DNA of 41,706 nt from Lachnospiraceae bacterium (GTDB taxonomy: Bacteria > Bacillota > Clostridia > Lachnospirales > Lachnospiraceae), in NCBI GenBank assembly GCA_024693225.1, contig JAILLI010000127.1:1-41706 (forward strand). The letters run 5' to 3'. A program made the translations under genes and the position numbers. Shown here in pieces: positions 14,721-22,916 of this stretch (its first letter is position 1; every line of letters starts with the position of its first letter). The notes under the pieces were generated by a model. The model saw only the letters and a program-made list of their open reading frames with translations. It was not told the DNA's origin and made no database searches.

Positions 14721-15677
14721 ATGCCCAGAGGTAAGAAAAGGAAGAAAACCTGCTATTCGGGGATAGGCGGACAGGCCGTACTCGAAGGGGTCATGATGAA
14801 GAACAAGGACAGGTATTCGGTCGCTGTCCGTACGCCTGAAGGCGATATCGACGTTACGGTCGAGGAATATGAATCCTTCGCGAGGTCCAAGGCGCTTACC
14901 CGCATACCCTTTATAAGGGGCGTCATCAACTTCATTGACTCCCTGATACTGGGGATCAGGACGCTCAACTATTCCGCTTCATTTTATGAGGAGGAGACGG
15001 ATACCCACAAGAAGGACAAGCTGCTTGACCGCATGTTCAAGGACAATGCAGAAAAAGTCCTGTCCACGATAACGGTCATCATCTCCATCGGAGTGGCTGT
15101 CGGACTTTTCATACTGCTGCCTTATTACCTGTCCCAGCTCCTTACAAAATACATAGTCAGCGATACTGCGGTAGCCATCCTTGAGGGCGTGCTCCGTGTG
15201 CTGATCTTTGTGGCTTATATAGTGCTCATATCCTGCATGAAGGACATACGAAGGGTCTTCATGTACCACGGGGCCGAGCATAAGTGTATCAACTGCATAG
15301 AGAACGGTCTTGAGCTTAATGTGGAAAATGTAAGGGGATCGTCCCGTGAGCATAAGAGATGCGGGACCAGCTTTCTTTTCTTTGTGGTCTTTTTGAGCGT
15401 CATCCTTTTCATATTCATCCGTGTGGATGAACCCGTGGCAAGGGTTGTCATAAGGCTCCTGCTGATACCCGTTATCGCCTCGATAGCATATGAGATCATC
15501 AGGCTGGCAGGGTCTACCGACAATATCATAATAAGGATACTGTCTGCACCCGGAATGTGGCTGCAGCGGCTTACGACACGGGAACCCGATGATACCATGA
15601 TAGAGGTCGGTATTGCCGCAGTTGAGGCGGTATTTGACTGGAAGGAGTATTTACGGACAAATTCAGATGAATTATAG
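14721..15677 (+). CDS. DUF1385 membrane protein (YqhQ-like)
   Basis: A 318-residue integral membrane protein of the DUF1385 family. The start is ATG 14721 (MPRGKKRKKTCYSGIGGQAVLEGVMMK), because the frame upstream runs through the rpmE terminator. The family signature GGQAVLEGVMM near the N-terminus, RIPFIRGV, and a central AEHKCINCIENG with conserved His/Cys are present. Four to five TM helices are visible between ~95 and 270. It overlaps prmC by 11 bases. The role is uncertain; DUF1385 proteins are consistently next to prmC/prfA in Firmicutes. The AEHK-x-x-x-C motif could bind metal, which is inference. Confidence 0.88.
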   Translation: MPRGKKRKKTCYSGIGGQAVLEGVMMKNKDRYSVAVRTPEGDIDVTVEEYESFARSKALTRIPFIRGVINFIDSLILGIRTLNYSASFYEEETDTHKKDKLLDRMFKDNAEKVLSTITVIISIGVAVGLFILLPYYLSQLLTKYIVSDTAVAILEGVLRVLIFVAYIVLISCMKDIRRVFMYHGAEHKCINCIENGLELNVENVRGSSREHKRCGTSFLFFVVFLSVILFIFIRVDEPVARVVIRLLLIPVIASIAYEIIRLAGSTDNIIIRILSAPGMWLQRLTTREPDDTMIEVGIAAVEAVFDWKEYLRTNSDEL

Positions 15678-16524
15678 CGGACTATACAGAAACGGCACGC
15701 AGATACTGTCTGCTGCCGGCATACCTGAAGCAGCCTTGGATGCAAGGCTGCTTTTGGAATTTGTAACGGGTTCCGGAACAGATGCTGTCTATACCCATCC
15801 CGACGATCCGGTATACCCCGATGAAGAAAAAAAATTCAATGAAATGGTCGCAAAAAGGGCAGACCATGTGCCTCTAGCATATCTTACGGGAACATGCGGC
15901 TTTATGGGGATCGAATTTAAGGTAAACGACAGTGTGCTGATCCCCAGGCAGGACAGTGAGTGCCTTGTGGAAGAAGCCATGATATACACAGGGGACGGGG
16001 ATCGCATACTGGATATGTGTACCGGAAGCGGCTGCCTGCTCTTATCCCTGATGCACTACAAGAACGGATGCAGGGGAGTGGGTGTGGACATATCGGAGGA
16101 AGCCCTGTCCGTAGCCCGTGATAATGCCCGGATGCTTGAAGAAGAAGGCGGCCTTAACGGCGGAAGCGTAAGCTTTTTAGCCGGGGATATGTTTGAAGCC
16201 TTGAAGGATCATGAAGGAAAGTTTGACATCATCATATTCAATCCGCCTTACATACGAAAAGATGTGATTGATAAGCTCATGCCGGAGGTGAAGGATCACG
16301 AGCCCCGGATAGCTCTTGACGGCGGCCCTGACGGACTGGATTTCTACAGAGGGATAGCTGAAGCTGCCCCGGATCATCTTGCAGGGGGCGGCAGGATCTT
16401 CTGTGAGATCGGATACGACCAGGCGGAAGACGTGGCAGGGATCCTTGCGGATGCCGGATTTACGGACATCGGGACCGTGAAGGACTACGCAGGTAACGAC
16501 AGGGTCGTGCGTGCCCGTATATAA
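15667..16524 (+). CDS. prmC: Release-factor glutamine methyltransferase PrmC
   Basis: A cytoplasmic enzyme that methylates the glutamine of the GGQ motif of release factors, 285 residues. The start is ATG 15667 (MNYSGLYRNGTQIL), which overlaps the DUF1385 stop by 11 bases; its ribosome site is weak, so coupling is likely. An N-terminal helical domain (1-~75) contains DARLLLEFVTG. The SAM-binding Rossmann fold has ILDMCTGSGCLLLSL. The NPPY catalytic motif is FNPPYIRKDV, followed by DGGPDGLDFYRG, both diagnostic of PrmC/HemK. Its substrate gene prfA lies downstream, separated by a 385 bp repeat-rich gap. Confidence 0.95.
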   Translation: MNYSGLYRNGTQILSAAGIPEAALDARLLLEFVTGSGTDAVYTHPDDPVYPDEEKKFNEMVAKRADHVPLAYLTGTCGFMGIEFKVNDSVLIPRQDSECLVEEAMIYTGDGDRILDMCTGSGCLLLSLMHYKNGCRGVGVDISEEALSVARDNARMLEEEGGLNGGSVSFLAGDMFEALKDHEGKFDIIIFNPPYIRKDVIDKLMPEVKDHEPRIALDGGPDGLDFYRGIAEAAPDHLAGGGRIFCEIGYDQAEDVAGILADAGFTDIGTVKDYAGNDRVVRARI

Positions 16525-16541
16525 CTTACAGCTTGTGCAGC

Positions 16542-16591
16542 AGCATACGTGGAAGCTGTCGGTTTTGTGACCTTGGAGCGAGCTTAGAACA
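16542..16591 (+). repeat. Partial first copy of the palindromic element arm
   Basis: The 37-nt run at 16555-16591 matches 16651-16687 with one T/C difference, and similarity extends back to GCATAC at 16542. After an 18-bp unrelated stretch it is followed by AACGACATTAGATGT (16610-16624), which also occurs at 16800-16814. It looks like a shortened copy of the element that follows. Confidence 0.7.
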
Positions 16592-16646
16592 CCTACGGGC
16601 ATCCGATTTAACGACATTAGATGTCATTTGGATTTAGGCATACAGG

Positions 16647-16852
16647 GATAGCTGTCGGTTTTGTGACCTTGGAGCGAGCCTAGAACATCTTATGTCGTTC
16701 GATACAGCAGCAAATCCGCGACCGGATGGAGCGGATAGGCCGCCACCAAAAGGCATGGATGCCGGTTGGCGGCCGGTTGCGGAAATAAAGAATATGTATA
16801 ACGACATTAGATGTTCTTTGCGAGCGGAAACGGAGCAAAACCGACAGTTATC
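16647..16852. repeat. ~206 bp near-perfect palindromic (MITE-like) element before prfA
   Basis: The element folds on itself along almost its full length about a centre near 16749. Matched arms include 16647-16663 with 16836-16852 (one mismatch in 17), 16682-16699 with 16800-16817 (one in 18), 16712-16725 with 16773-16786, and GGCCGCCA/TGGCGGCC at 16738-16745 and 16767-16774. It holds no gene. It fills most of the 385 bp gap between prmC and prfA and would be transcribed into a long hairpin. It may be a non-autonomous mobile element or a processing/regulatory RNA. No target-site duplication was identified. Confidence 0.75.
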
Positions 16853-16909
16853 TATGGATGCCCGGATCATACAACCTTCTGCGTGTCACGGAAAGACGAG
16901 GAATAAAAC

Positions 16910-17986
16910 ATGTTCGACAAACTTGAAGACCTTCTTATCAGATATGAGGAGCTCATGAGTGAGCTCGGTGAGCCCGGCGTGGCTGACGACCAGGCCAGGT
17001 TCAAGCGCCTTATGAAGGAGCAGAGCGATCTGGCCCCCATAGTCGAGGCTTACAGCAAGTACAAAAAGAGCAGGAAGGACATAGAAGACAGCCTGGAGAT
17101 GCTTGAAGCCGAATCCGACGAGGAGATGCGGGAGATGCTCAAGGAGGAGCTTGCAGCTTCAAGAGACGATGTCCAGAAACTGGAGGAAAAGCTCAAGATC
17201 CTCCTCCTGCCCAAGGACCCCAATGACGACAAGAATGTCATCGTGGAGATCCGTGCCGGGGCCGGCGGGGATGAGGCGGCTCTGTTCGCGGCCGAGATCT
17301 ACCGTATGTATGTACATTACGCGGAAGGCCGGGGCTGGAAGGTCGAGACCATGGAAGTCGATGAGATCGGCATAGGGGGCATGAAGGCCGTTACCTTCAT
17401 GATAACAGGCCAGGGTGCATACTCGGTCATGAAGTACGAGAGCGGGGTTCACCGCGTGCAGCGCGTTCCCGAGACCGAGAGCGGAGGAAGGATACATACT
17501 TCCACCATATCGGTCGCGGTCATGCCCGAGGCTGAAGAAGTCGATGTGGTGATAGATGAGAAGGATATCAGGATCGATGTCATGAGGGCATCGGGAAACG
17601 GCGGGCAGTGCGTTAATACGACCGATTCGGCCGTAAGGCTTACCCATTATCCGACCGGGATAGTCATCTACTCACAGACGGAGAAATCCCAGCTGCAGAA
17701 CAAGGCAAAGGCTTTTGCCCTTCTGCGTGCCAAGCTCTATGACATAGAACAGCAGAAAGCCCATGACGCCGAGGCCCAGCTTCGGAAGAGCCAGATCGGT
17801 ACGGGTGACCGGTCCGAGAAGATCAGGACCTATAACTTCCCCCAGGGAAGGGTCACAGATCACAGGATAGGGCTGACACTCTACAAGCTTGACAAGGTAA
17901 TGAACGGAGATATACAGGAGATAATCGATGCCTGCATAGCTGCCGACCAGGCCGCCAAGCTTTTGAAGATGGATAAGGATCAGTAA
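16910..17986 (+). CDS. prfA: Peptide chain release factor 1
   Basis: Release factor 1, 358 residues, which reads UAA and UAG and triggers peptide release. The GGQ motif is G231-G232-Q233 in [14 protein letters not shown]. The codon-recognition PxT motif is PET within [15 protein letters not shown], as in many Firmicutes. The N-terminal coiled region (1-~105) and the domain 2/4 core are intact, with normal length. It starts at ATG 16910 after ACGAGGAATAAAAC, a modest ribosome site. It lies 11 bases before the first ABC exporter gene, so they may share a transcript. Confidence 0.97.
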   Translation: MFDKLEDLLIRYEELMSELGEPGVADDQARFKRLMKEQSDLAPIVEAYSKYKKSRKDIEDSLEMLEAESDEEMREMLKEELAASRDDVQKLEEKLKILLLPKDPNDDKNVIVEIRAGAGGDEAALFAAEIYRMYVHYAEGRGWKVETMEVDEIGIGGMKAVTFMITGQGAYSVMKYESGVHRVQRVPETESGGRIHTSTISVAVMPEAEEVDVVIDEKDIRIDVMRASGNGGQCVNTTDSAVRLTHYPTGIVIYSQTEKSQLQNKAKAFALLRAKLYDIEQQKAHDAEAQLRKSQIGTGDRSEKIRTYNFPQGRVTDHRIGLTLYKLDKVMNGDIQEIIDACIAADQAAKLLKMDKDQ

Positions 17987-17997
17987 TAGGAGAAAAG

Positions 17998-19782
17998 ATG
18001 GTACTGAAAAAACTAGCCGGATCCATAAGGCAGTATCTTCCCAGCACGATAGCGACACCCCTTCTGGTGTTGGGTGAAGTCGTTCTTGAGTGTACGATAC
18101 CTTTTTATATAGCAGAACTGGTCAACCGCATAAAAGCCGGGGCTGATGTAAAAGAGATAGCGGGCTTTGGCGGGATCCTGACCGTAATGGCCATAGGAAG
18201 CCTCATATTCGGTATGCTGGCGGGCATGACCTGCGCAACGGCAGCCTGCGGCTTCGGGCAGAATCTGCGACTTGATATGTATGATGCCGTCAACGGTTTT
18301 TCATTCGATAATATCGACAGGTTCTCAACGAGCTCACTGGTTACCAGGATGACAACCGATATCACCAACGTTCAGAATGCTTTTATGATGCTGACCAGGA
18401 TAGCCGTGCGGGCACCCTTTATGATGGTGTTTGCCTTTGTAATGGCTTTCCGCCTGGCGGGAAGGATGGCATGGATATTTGCCGCCGTTGTCCCCATACT
18501 GGCGGCGACCCTTATCATGGTGGCAAGCAGGGCTATGCCCCTCTTCAGGCGCATATTCAGGAAATACGACCGCATGAACGAGTCCATAGAGGAGAACATC
18601 ATGGGCATGCGGGTCGTCAAATCCTTTGTGCGGGAAGACTATGAGGAAAAGAAGTTTGACGTCACTTCCGAAGAAGTACGAAAGGACTTTACAAGGGCGG
18701 AAAAGATCCTGGCATGGAACGCACCTGTCATGCAGTTCTGTCTCTATGTGGTAATGGTCTTCGTGCTGACCTTCGGTTCCTATGTGGTCATATCAACGAG
18801 CGGCATGGAATTCGATGTGGGCCAGATCTCTGCATCCCTGACCTACAGCTTTATGATCCTCTCATCCCTCATGATGATGTCCATGATATTTGTCATGATA
18901 ACCCTTGCTTCGGAAAGCGCGGCAAGGATAGCCGAAGTCCTTGACGAGAAGTCAAATATAGTAAGCCCCGATCCGGAAAGCGCGGTTGAGACTGTAGCAG
19001 ACGGTTCGATAGAGTTTAGGGGCGTATCCTTTGCCTATGCCCAGAACCCCGATAATGACGTTCTGACAGATATAGACCTCAGGATAGAGACCGGTATGAC
19101 CGTTGGTATCATAGGATCTACCGGCAGCGGAAAATCATCCCTGGTTCAGCTCATACCAAGGCTTTATGATGCCACGCGAGGGGAAGTATATGTGGGGAAT
19201 GTAAATGTTAAGGATTACGACCTGTCGGTACTTCGTAAAAATGTTGCCATGGTCCTGCAGAAAAATGTCCTCTTTGAAGGGACCATTGCGGACAACCTCC
19301 GGTGGGGAAACCCTGATGCCACCCTTGAAGAGATAAAGGAGGCCTGCCGCCTGTCCTGTGCCGAGGAGTTCATATCCTCAAAGGAAGAAGGATATGATTA
19401 TATGATCGACCACGGCGGCGTCAATATATCGGGAGGACAGAAGCAGAGGCTGTGTATAGCAAGGGCCCTTCTCACAAGGCCGAGGATCATCATATTCGAT
19501 GACTCGACCAGCGCCGTCGATACCAGGACGGACGCCATGATAAGGAAGGGGATGCGCGAATACATACCCGAAACGACCAAGATCATAATAGCCCAGAGGA
19601 CCGCATCTGTGGAAGATGCGGACATGATCGTCGTCATAGACGGAGGGCGTATAGTCAACGTTGGAAACCATGAAGAGCTGTTAAATAACAGTGCTATTTA
19701 TCGTGAGATATATACATCCCAGAATTCCGGCAGGGACAAGGATGCCGGGCAGGAGAAGGGAGGTGATGACAGTGGCAGGTAG
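17998..19782 (+). CDS. ABC exporter half-transporter, degenerate-site subunit
   Basis: A type IV ABC exporter subunit (594 residues) with six TM helices (~15-305) fused to an ATPase domain (~335-580). Walker A is GSTGSGKSS with K379, the signature is ISGGQKQR, and Walker B is IIIFDDSTSAVD. The catalytic glutamate position holds D502, the pattern of the degenerate site in heterodimeric exporters such as TM287/288 and LmrCD. It starts at ATG 17998 after TAGGAGAAAAG. It overlaps the next exporter gene by 17 bases (11 if that gene begins at its GTG). It should pair with that protein to export drugs, lipids or peptides. It has no C39 peptidase domain, so it is not an obvious exporter for the double-glycine peptide at 14147. 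Confidence 0.92.
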   Translation: MVLKKLAGSIRQYLPSTIATPLLVLGEVVLECTIPFYIAELVNRIKAGADVKEIAGFGGILTVMAIGSLIFGMLAGMTCATAACGFGQNLRLDMYDAVNGFSFDNIDRFSTSSLVTRMTTDITNVQNAFMMLTRIAVRAPFMMVFAFVMAFRLAGRMAWIFAAVVPILAATLIMVASRAMPLFRRIFRKYDRMNESIEENIMGMRVVKSFVREDYEEKKFDVTSEEVRKDFTRAEKILAWNAPVMQFCLYVVMVFVLTFGSYVVISTSGMEFDVGQISASLTYSFMILSSLMMMSMIFVMITLASESAARIAEVLDEKSNIVSPDPESAVETVADGSIEFRGVSFAYAQNPDNDVLTDIDLRIETGMTVGIIGSTGSGKSSLVQLIPRLYDATRGEVYVGNVNVKDYDLSVLRKNVAMVLQKNVLFEGTIADNLRWGNPDATLEEIKEACRLSCAEEFISSKEEGYDYMIDHGGVNISGGQKQRLCIARALLTRPRIIIFDDSTSAVDTRTDAMIRKGMREYIPETTKIIIAQRTASVEDADMIVVIDGGRIVNVGNHEELLNNSAIYREIYTSQNSGRDKDAGQEKGGDDSGR

Positions 19783-21709
19783 TCACGGACCCGGTCGCAG
19801 ACGCGGCCCCGGACTTGCTCCCGGAGAAAAGCTTTCAAAGGGTATAGTAAAGCGTGTGTTAAAGGACGTCTTTTCCTTTTACCCCGTGATGCTCCCTGTG
19901 GTCATGGTCTGCATACTGACGTCATCCCTTATATCATCGATGCCCAGCATATTCCAGCAGAAGATGATCGCCGTGATAGAAGCCCACTGGAAGAGTGGGG
20001 ACTGGGCGGGAGCAAGAGGGGAGATATTCCATCTTGCCGGAATACTTGTGATCCTTTATGCCATCTCTTTGGCCGCAACCTTCGCTTATACGCGCATGAT
20101 GGCGACAGTGACCCAGGGTACCCTCAAGCAGATGAGAGGAAAGCTCTTTAACAAGATGGAAACCCTTCCCATCAGCTTCTTTGACAGGAGACCCGTCGGC
20201 GATACCATGAGCCTTTACACAAATGACATAGATGCCCTGCGCCAGATGATATCGCAGAGCTTTCCCCAGATGCTCTCGACCATAGTCATGGTGATAACGG
20301 TCATAAGCATCATGGTCTATTACAGCATTTACATGACTGCCGTGATCATAGCCGGTGTCGCTGCCATGTTTGCCATAACCAGAGTCATAGGCGGAGGGAG
20401 CGCCAGGTTCTTCTTCAAGCAGCAGCAGGCCATAGGAAAGACCGAAGGCTATATACAGGAGACCATAAGCGGGTCCAAGGTGGTCAAGGTGTTCTGCCAT
20501 GAACCCCAGTGCCGGGAAGAGTTTGTGAAGCTGAATACGGAACTCTTTACGGTGGCCAGCCGGGCCAACAGATACGCCAATATATTAGGGCCCATACTCA
20601 ATAACATGGGTAACATCCTCTATGTGGTGGTCGGTATTGTGGGAGGACTTTTTATATCATCACACGTGAAAAACATAGGCCTTGGCGGTATGGATTTTTC
20701 CATAAGCCTCGTGATCCCCTTCCTGGGCATGACCAGGATGTTCTGCGGTCAGATAGGGCAGATATCCATGCAGATAAATGCCATAGTGGCCGGCCTTGCG
20801 GGATGTGAGAGGATATACCGCGTTATGGATCAGGAAAGCGAAGCCGATGAGGGCTACGTCCATCTGGTAAATGTCAGGGAAGAGGGCGGAGAGCTTAAGG
20901 AGACTGATGAGATGACCAGGCTGTGGGCATGGAAGCATCCCCATAAGGACCTTGGCACCGTGACCTATACCCCTCTTCGCGGCCATGTTGTCCTTGACGG
21001 AGTCGACTTTTCATATGACGGGAAAAAGCAGGTCCTTTATGATGTATCGCTCTACGCCAAGCCCGGACAGAAGGTTGCCTTTGTCGGAGCCACGGGAGCC
21101 GGCAAGACCACGGTCACAAACCTTCTGAACAGGTTTTACGATATAGCGGACGGCAAGATAAGATATGACGGGATCAACATCAACAAGATATGCAAGGTGG
21201 ATCTGCGCCATGCTGTGGGTATAGTCCTTCAGGACACCAATCTCTTCACGGGTACCGTCATGGAAAATATCAGGTACGGAAGGCTTGACGCGAGCGATGA
21301 TGACTGCATCGCGGCCGCAAAGCTTGCGGGAGCCCATGATTTCATCTCACATCTTCCCGACGGCTATGATACGATGATCTCCGGGACGGATGCCAACCTG
21401 TCGCAGGGACAGAGGCAGCTGCTCTCCATAGCAAGGGTGGCTGTTGCCGACCCGCCCGTCATGATACTTGACGAGGCAACCTCTTCCATCGATACGAGGA
21501 CCGAGCAGATAGTCCAGGCCGGAATGGATGCCCTGATGAAGGGCAGGACGACTTTTGTCATCGCACACAGGCTGTCGACTGTAAAGAATTCTGATGTTAT
21601 AATAGTCCTTGATCACGGCCGGATCATAGAACGGGGTGATCATGATGAGCTGATCGCTCAAAAAGGACAGTATTACAGACTATATACAGGGGCTTTTGAA
21701 CTTGAATGA
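19766..21709 (+). CDS. ABC exporter half-transporter, canonical-site subunit
   Basis: The partner of the preceding subunit, 647 residues: six TM helices (~40-340) and an ATPase domain (~410-640). Walker A is GATGAGKTT, the signature is LSQGQRQLLSIARV, and Walker B MILDEATSSID keeps the catalytic E570. A ~55-residue insert between the domains (YVHLVNVREEGG... to WAWKHPHKDLG) is common in the larger subunit of clostridial heterodimers. The start is ATG 19766 or GTG 19772; GGAGG at 19759-19763 favours the GTG by spacing. It overlaps both neighbours, which suggests translational coupling of the whole run. The substrate is unknown. Confidence 0.92.
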   Translation: MTVAGSHGPGRRRGPGLAPGEKLSKGIVKRVLKDVFSFYPVMLPVVMVCILTSSLISSMPSIFQQKMIAVIEAHWKSGDWAGARGEIFHLAGILVILYAISLAATFAYTRMMATVTQGTLKQMRGKLFNKMETLPISFFDRRPVGDTMSLYTNDIDALRQMISQSFPQMLSTIVMVITVISIMVYYSIYMTAVIIAGVAAMFAITRVIGGGSARFFFKQQQAIGKTEGYIQETISGSKVVKVFCHEPQCREEFVKLNTELFTVASRANRYANILGPILNNMGNILYVVVGIVGGLFISSHVKNIGLGGMDFSISLVIPFLGMTRMFCGQIGQISMQINAIVAGLAGCERIYRVMDQESEADEGYVHLVNVREEGGELKETDEMTRLWAWKHPHKDLGTVTYTPLRGHVVLDGVDFSYDGKKQVLYDVSLYAKPGQKVAFVGATGAGKTTVTNLLNRFYDIADGKIRYDGININKICKVDLRHAVGIVLQDTNLFTGTVMENIRYGRLDASDDDCIAAAKLAGAHDFISHLPDGYDTMISGTDANLSQGQRQLLSIARVAVADPPVMILDEATSSIDTRTEQIVQAGMDALMKGRTTFVIAHRLSTVKNSDVIIVLDHGRIIERGDHDELIAQKGQYYRLYTGAFELE

Positions 21710-22916
21710 CAACAAACAGGACACCTCTGTAAGGGGTAAGATCTACCGGATAATAAGGATAGGCTACACGGGTGATGTGCCGAGCCGCATCTTTGACATA
21801 GTCATAGCGGCTGCTATCCTTATCAATCTTTTTATCATATTCTTTGAAACCTTTGATGCATCGGAAAAGTATCTTCCGGTGCTTGGTGTCATCGAGCTTG
21901 TCACGGTCGTGATCTTTACCGTGGAGTATATACTCCGGCTTGCCGTTGCCGATATGGCCTTTCCGGAAAAAAAGACAAGACCTGCCGCCATGCTGGCCTT
22001 TGCTCTTTCACTCTACGGAATCATAGACCTTCTTTCCTTCCTGCCATACTGGCTCATGCTTTTCTTCCCGCAGGCTTCCGTGCCCTCGGGCATAATTGCC
22101 TTCAGGATGCTCAGGGTGGTCAGGATTCTCCGCCTTTTCAGGATCAACAGATACTATGATGCCTTCAACGTTATAACCGATGTTATAAAACAGAAGAAAA
22201 ACCAGATACTCTCGGCTCTTTTCATTATACTGATGATGGTCCTGGCATCATCGATAATCATGTACAATCTTGAGCATGAGGCCCAGCCCGATGCATTCAG
22301 GAACGCCTTTTCGGGCATATGGTGGGCGGTGTCGACACTGCTTACCGTAGGCTACGGTGACATCTATCCGGTCACAGCCGCCGGAAGGTTCGTTGGTATA
22401 ATACTTGCTTTCCTGGGGGTGGGTATAGTCGCTATCCCCACAGGTATCATAAGTGCCGGATTTGTTGAGCATTACACCAAGATCAGGGATCTTGAGGGCC
22501 TTAACAACGAAAGGCCTGTGGATCATATACTGGTCCATGTCACCAAAGACCACAGTTGGTGCAACAAAAGGATCGGGGATATCCATATAGCTGACGGCAT
22601 TGTCATGCCGGCAATACTGCGGGGAGACAGTATCATGATCCCCGGAGACGATGCGGTTATGGAGGCGGGCGACAGAGTGGTGCTGGCCTCAAAGGCAGGC
22701 TGTGAAGAGGATGTACAGCTTCTTGATATAGAAATCGGTAAGGGCAGCGACTGGCCCGGAAGGACTGTGTCAGAGTTTGAACGGGACCATAAGCTTGCAT
22801 GCGTATCCCTTATAAGAGGGACAAAGCCTGTGGATATCGACGGTGATACCGTGATCGGAAGGAACGATACGCTGCTTGTCCTTCGAAAACTCCATGACAG
22901 GGGAGGAAAAATGTGA
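21702..22916 (+). CDS. Voltage-gated type potassium channel with TrkA-C/RCK domain
   Basis: A six-TM ion channel (~404 residues). The S4 segment has a regular arginine ladder, FRMLRVVRILRLFR, and the pore has the K+ selectivity filter TVGYGD (~215-220). It is followed by a TM6 and a C-terminal RCK_C-like domain (ADGIVMPAILRGDSIMIPG...AGDRVVLAS), which in this family binds ligands that gate the pore. No ATG is in frame near the start; TTG 21702 with AGGGG upstream is most likely (TTG 21696 possible). It overlaps the exporter gene and overlaps the kinase gene by one base if that starts at ATG 22916. A K+ channel inside an exporter/signalling operon is unusual. Confidence 0.9.
   Translation: MNDNKQDTSVRGKIYRIIRIGYTGDVPSRIFDIVIAAAILINLFIIFFETFDASEKYLPVLGVIELVTVVIFTVEYILRLAVADMAFPEKKTRPAAMLAFALSLYGIIDLLSFLPYWLMLFFPQASVPSGIIAFRMLRVVRILRLFRINRYYDAFNVITDVIKQKKNQILSALFIILMMVLASSIIMYNLEHEAQPDAFRNAFSGIWWAVSTLLTVGYGDIYPVTAAGRFVGIILAFLGVGIVAIPTGIISAGFVEHYTKIRDLEGLNNERPVDHILVHVTKDHSWCNKRIGDIHIADGIVMPAILRGDSIMIPGDDAVMEAGDRVVLASKAGCEEDVQLLDIEIGKGSDWPGRTVSEFERDHKLACVSLIRGTKPVDIDGDTVIGRNDTLLVLRKLHDRGGKM

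Noticed and set aside
17998-21709. Dedicated exporter for the double-glycine peptide at 14147
   Set aside because: Neither subunit has an N-terminal C39 peptidase domain, and the genes are separated by the translation block.
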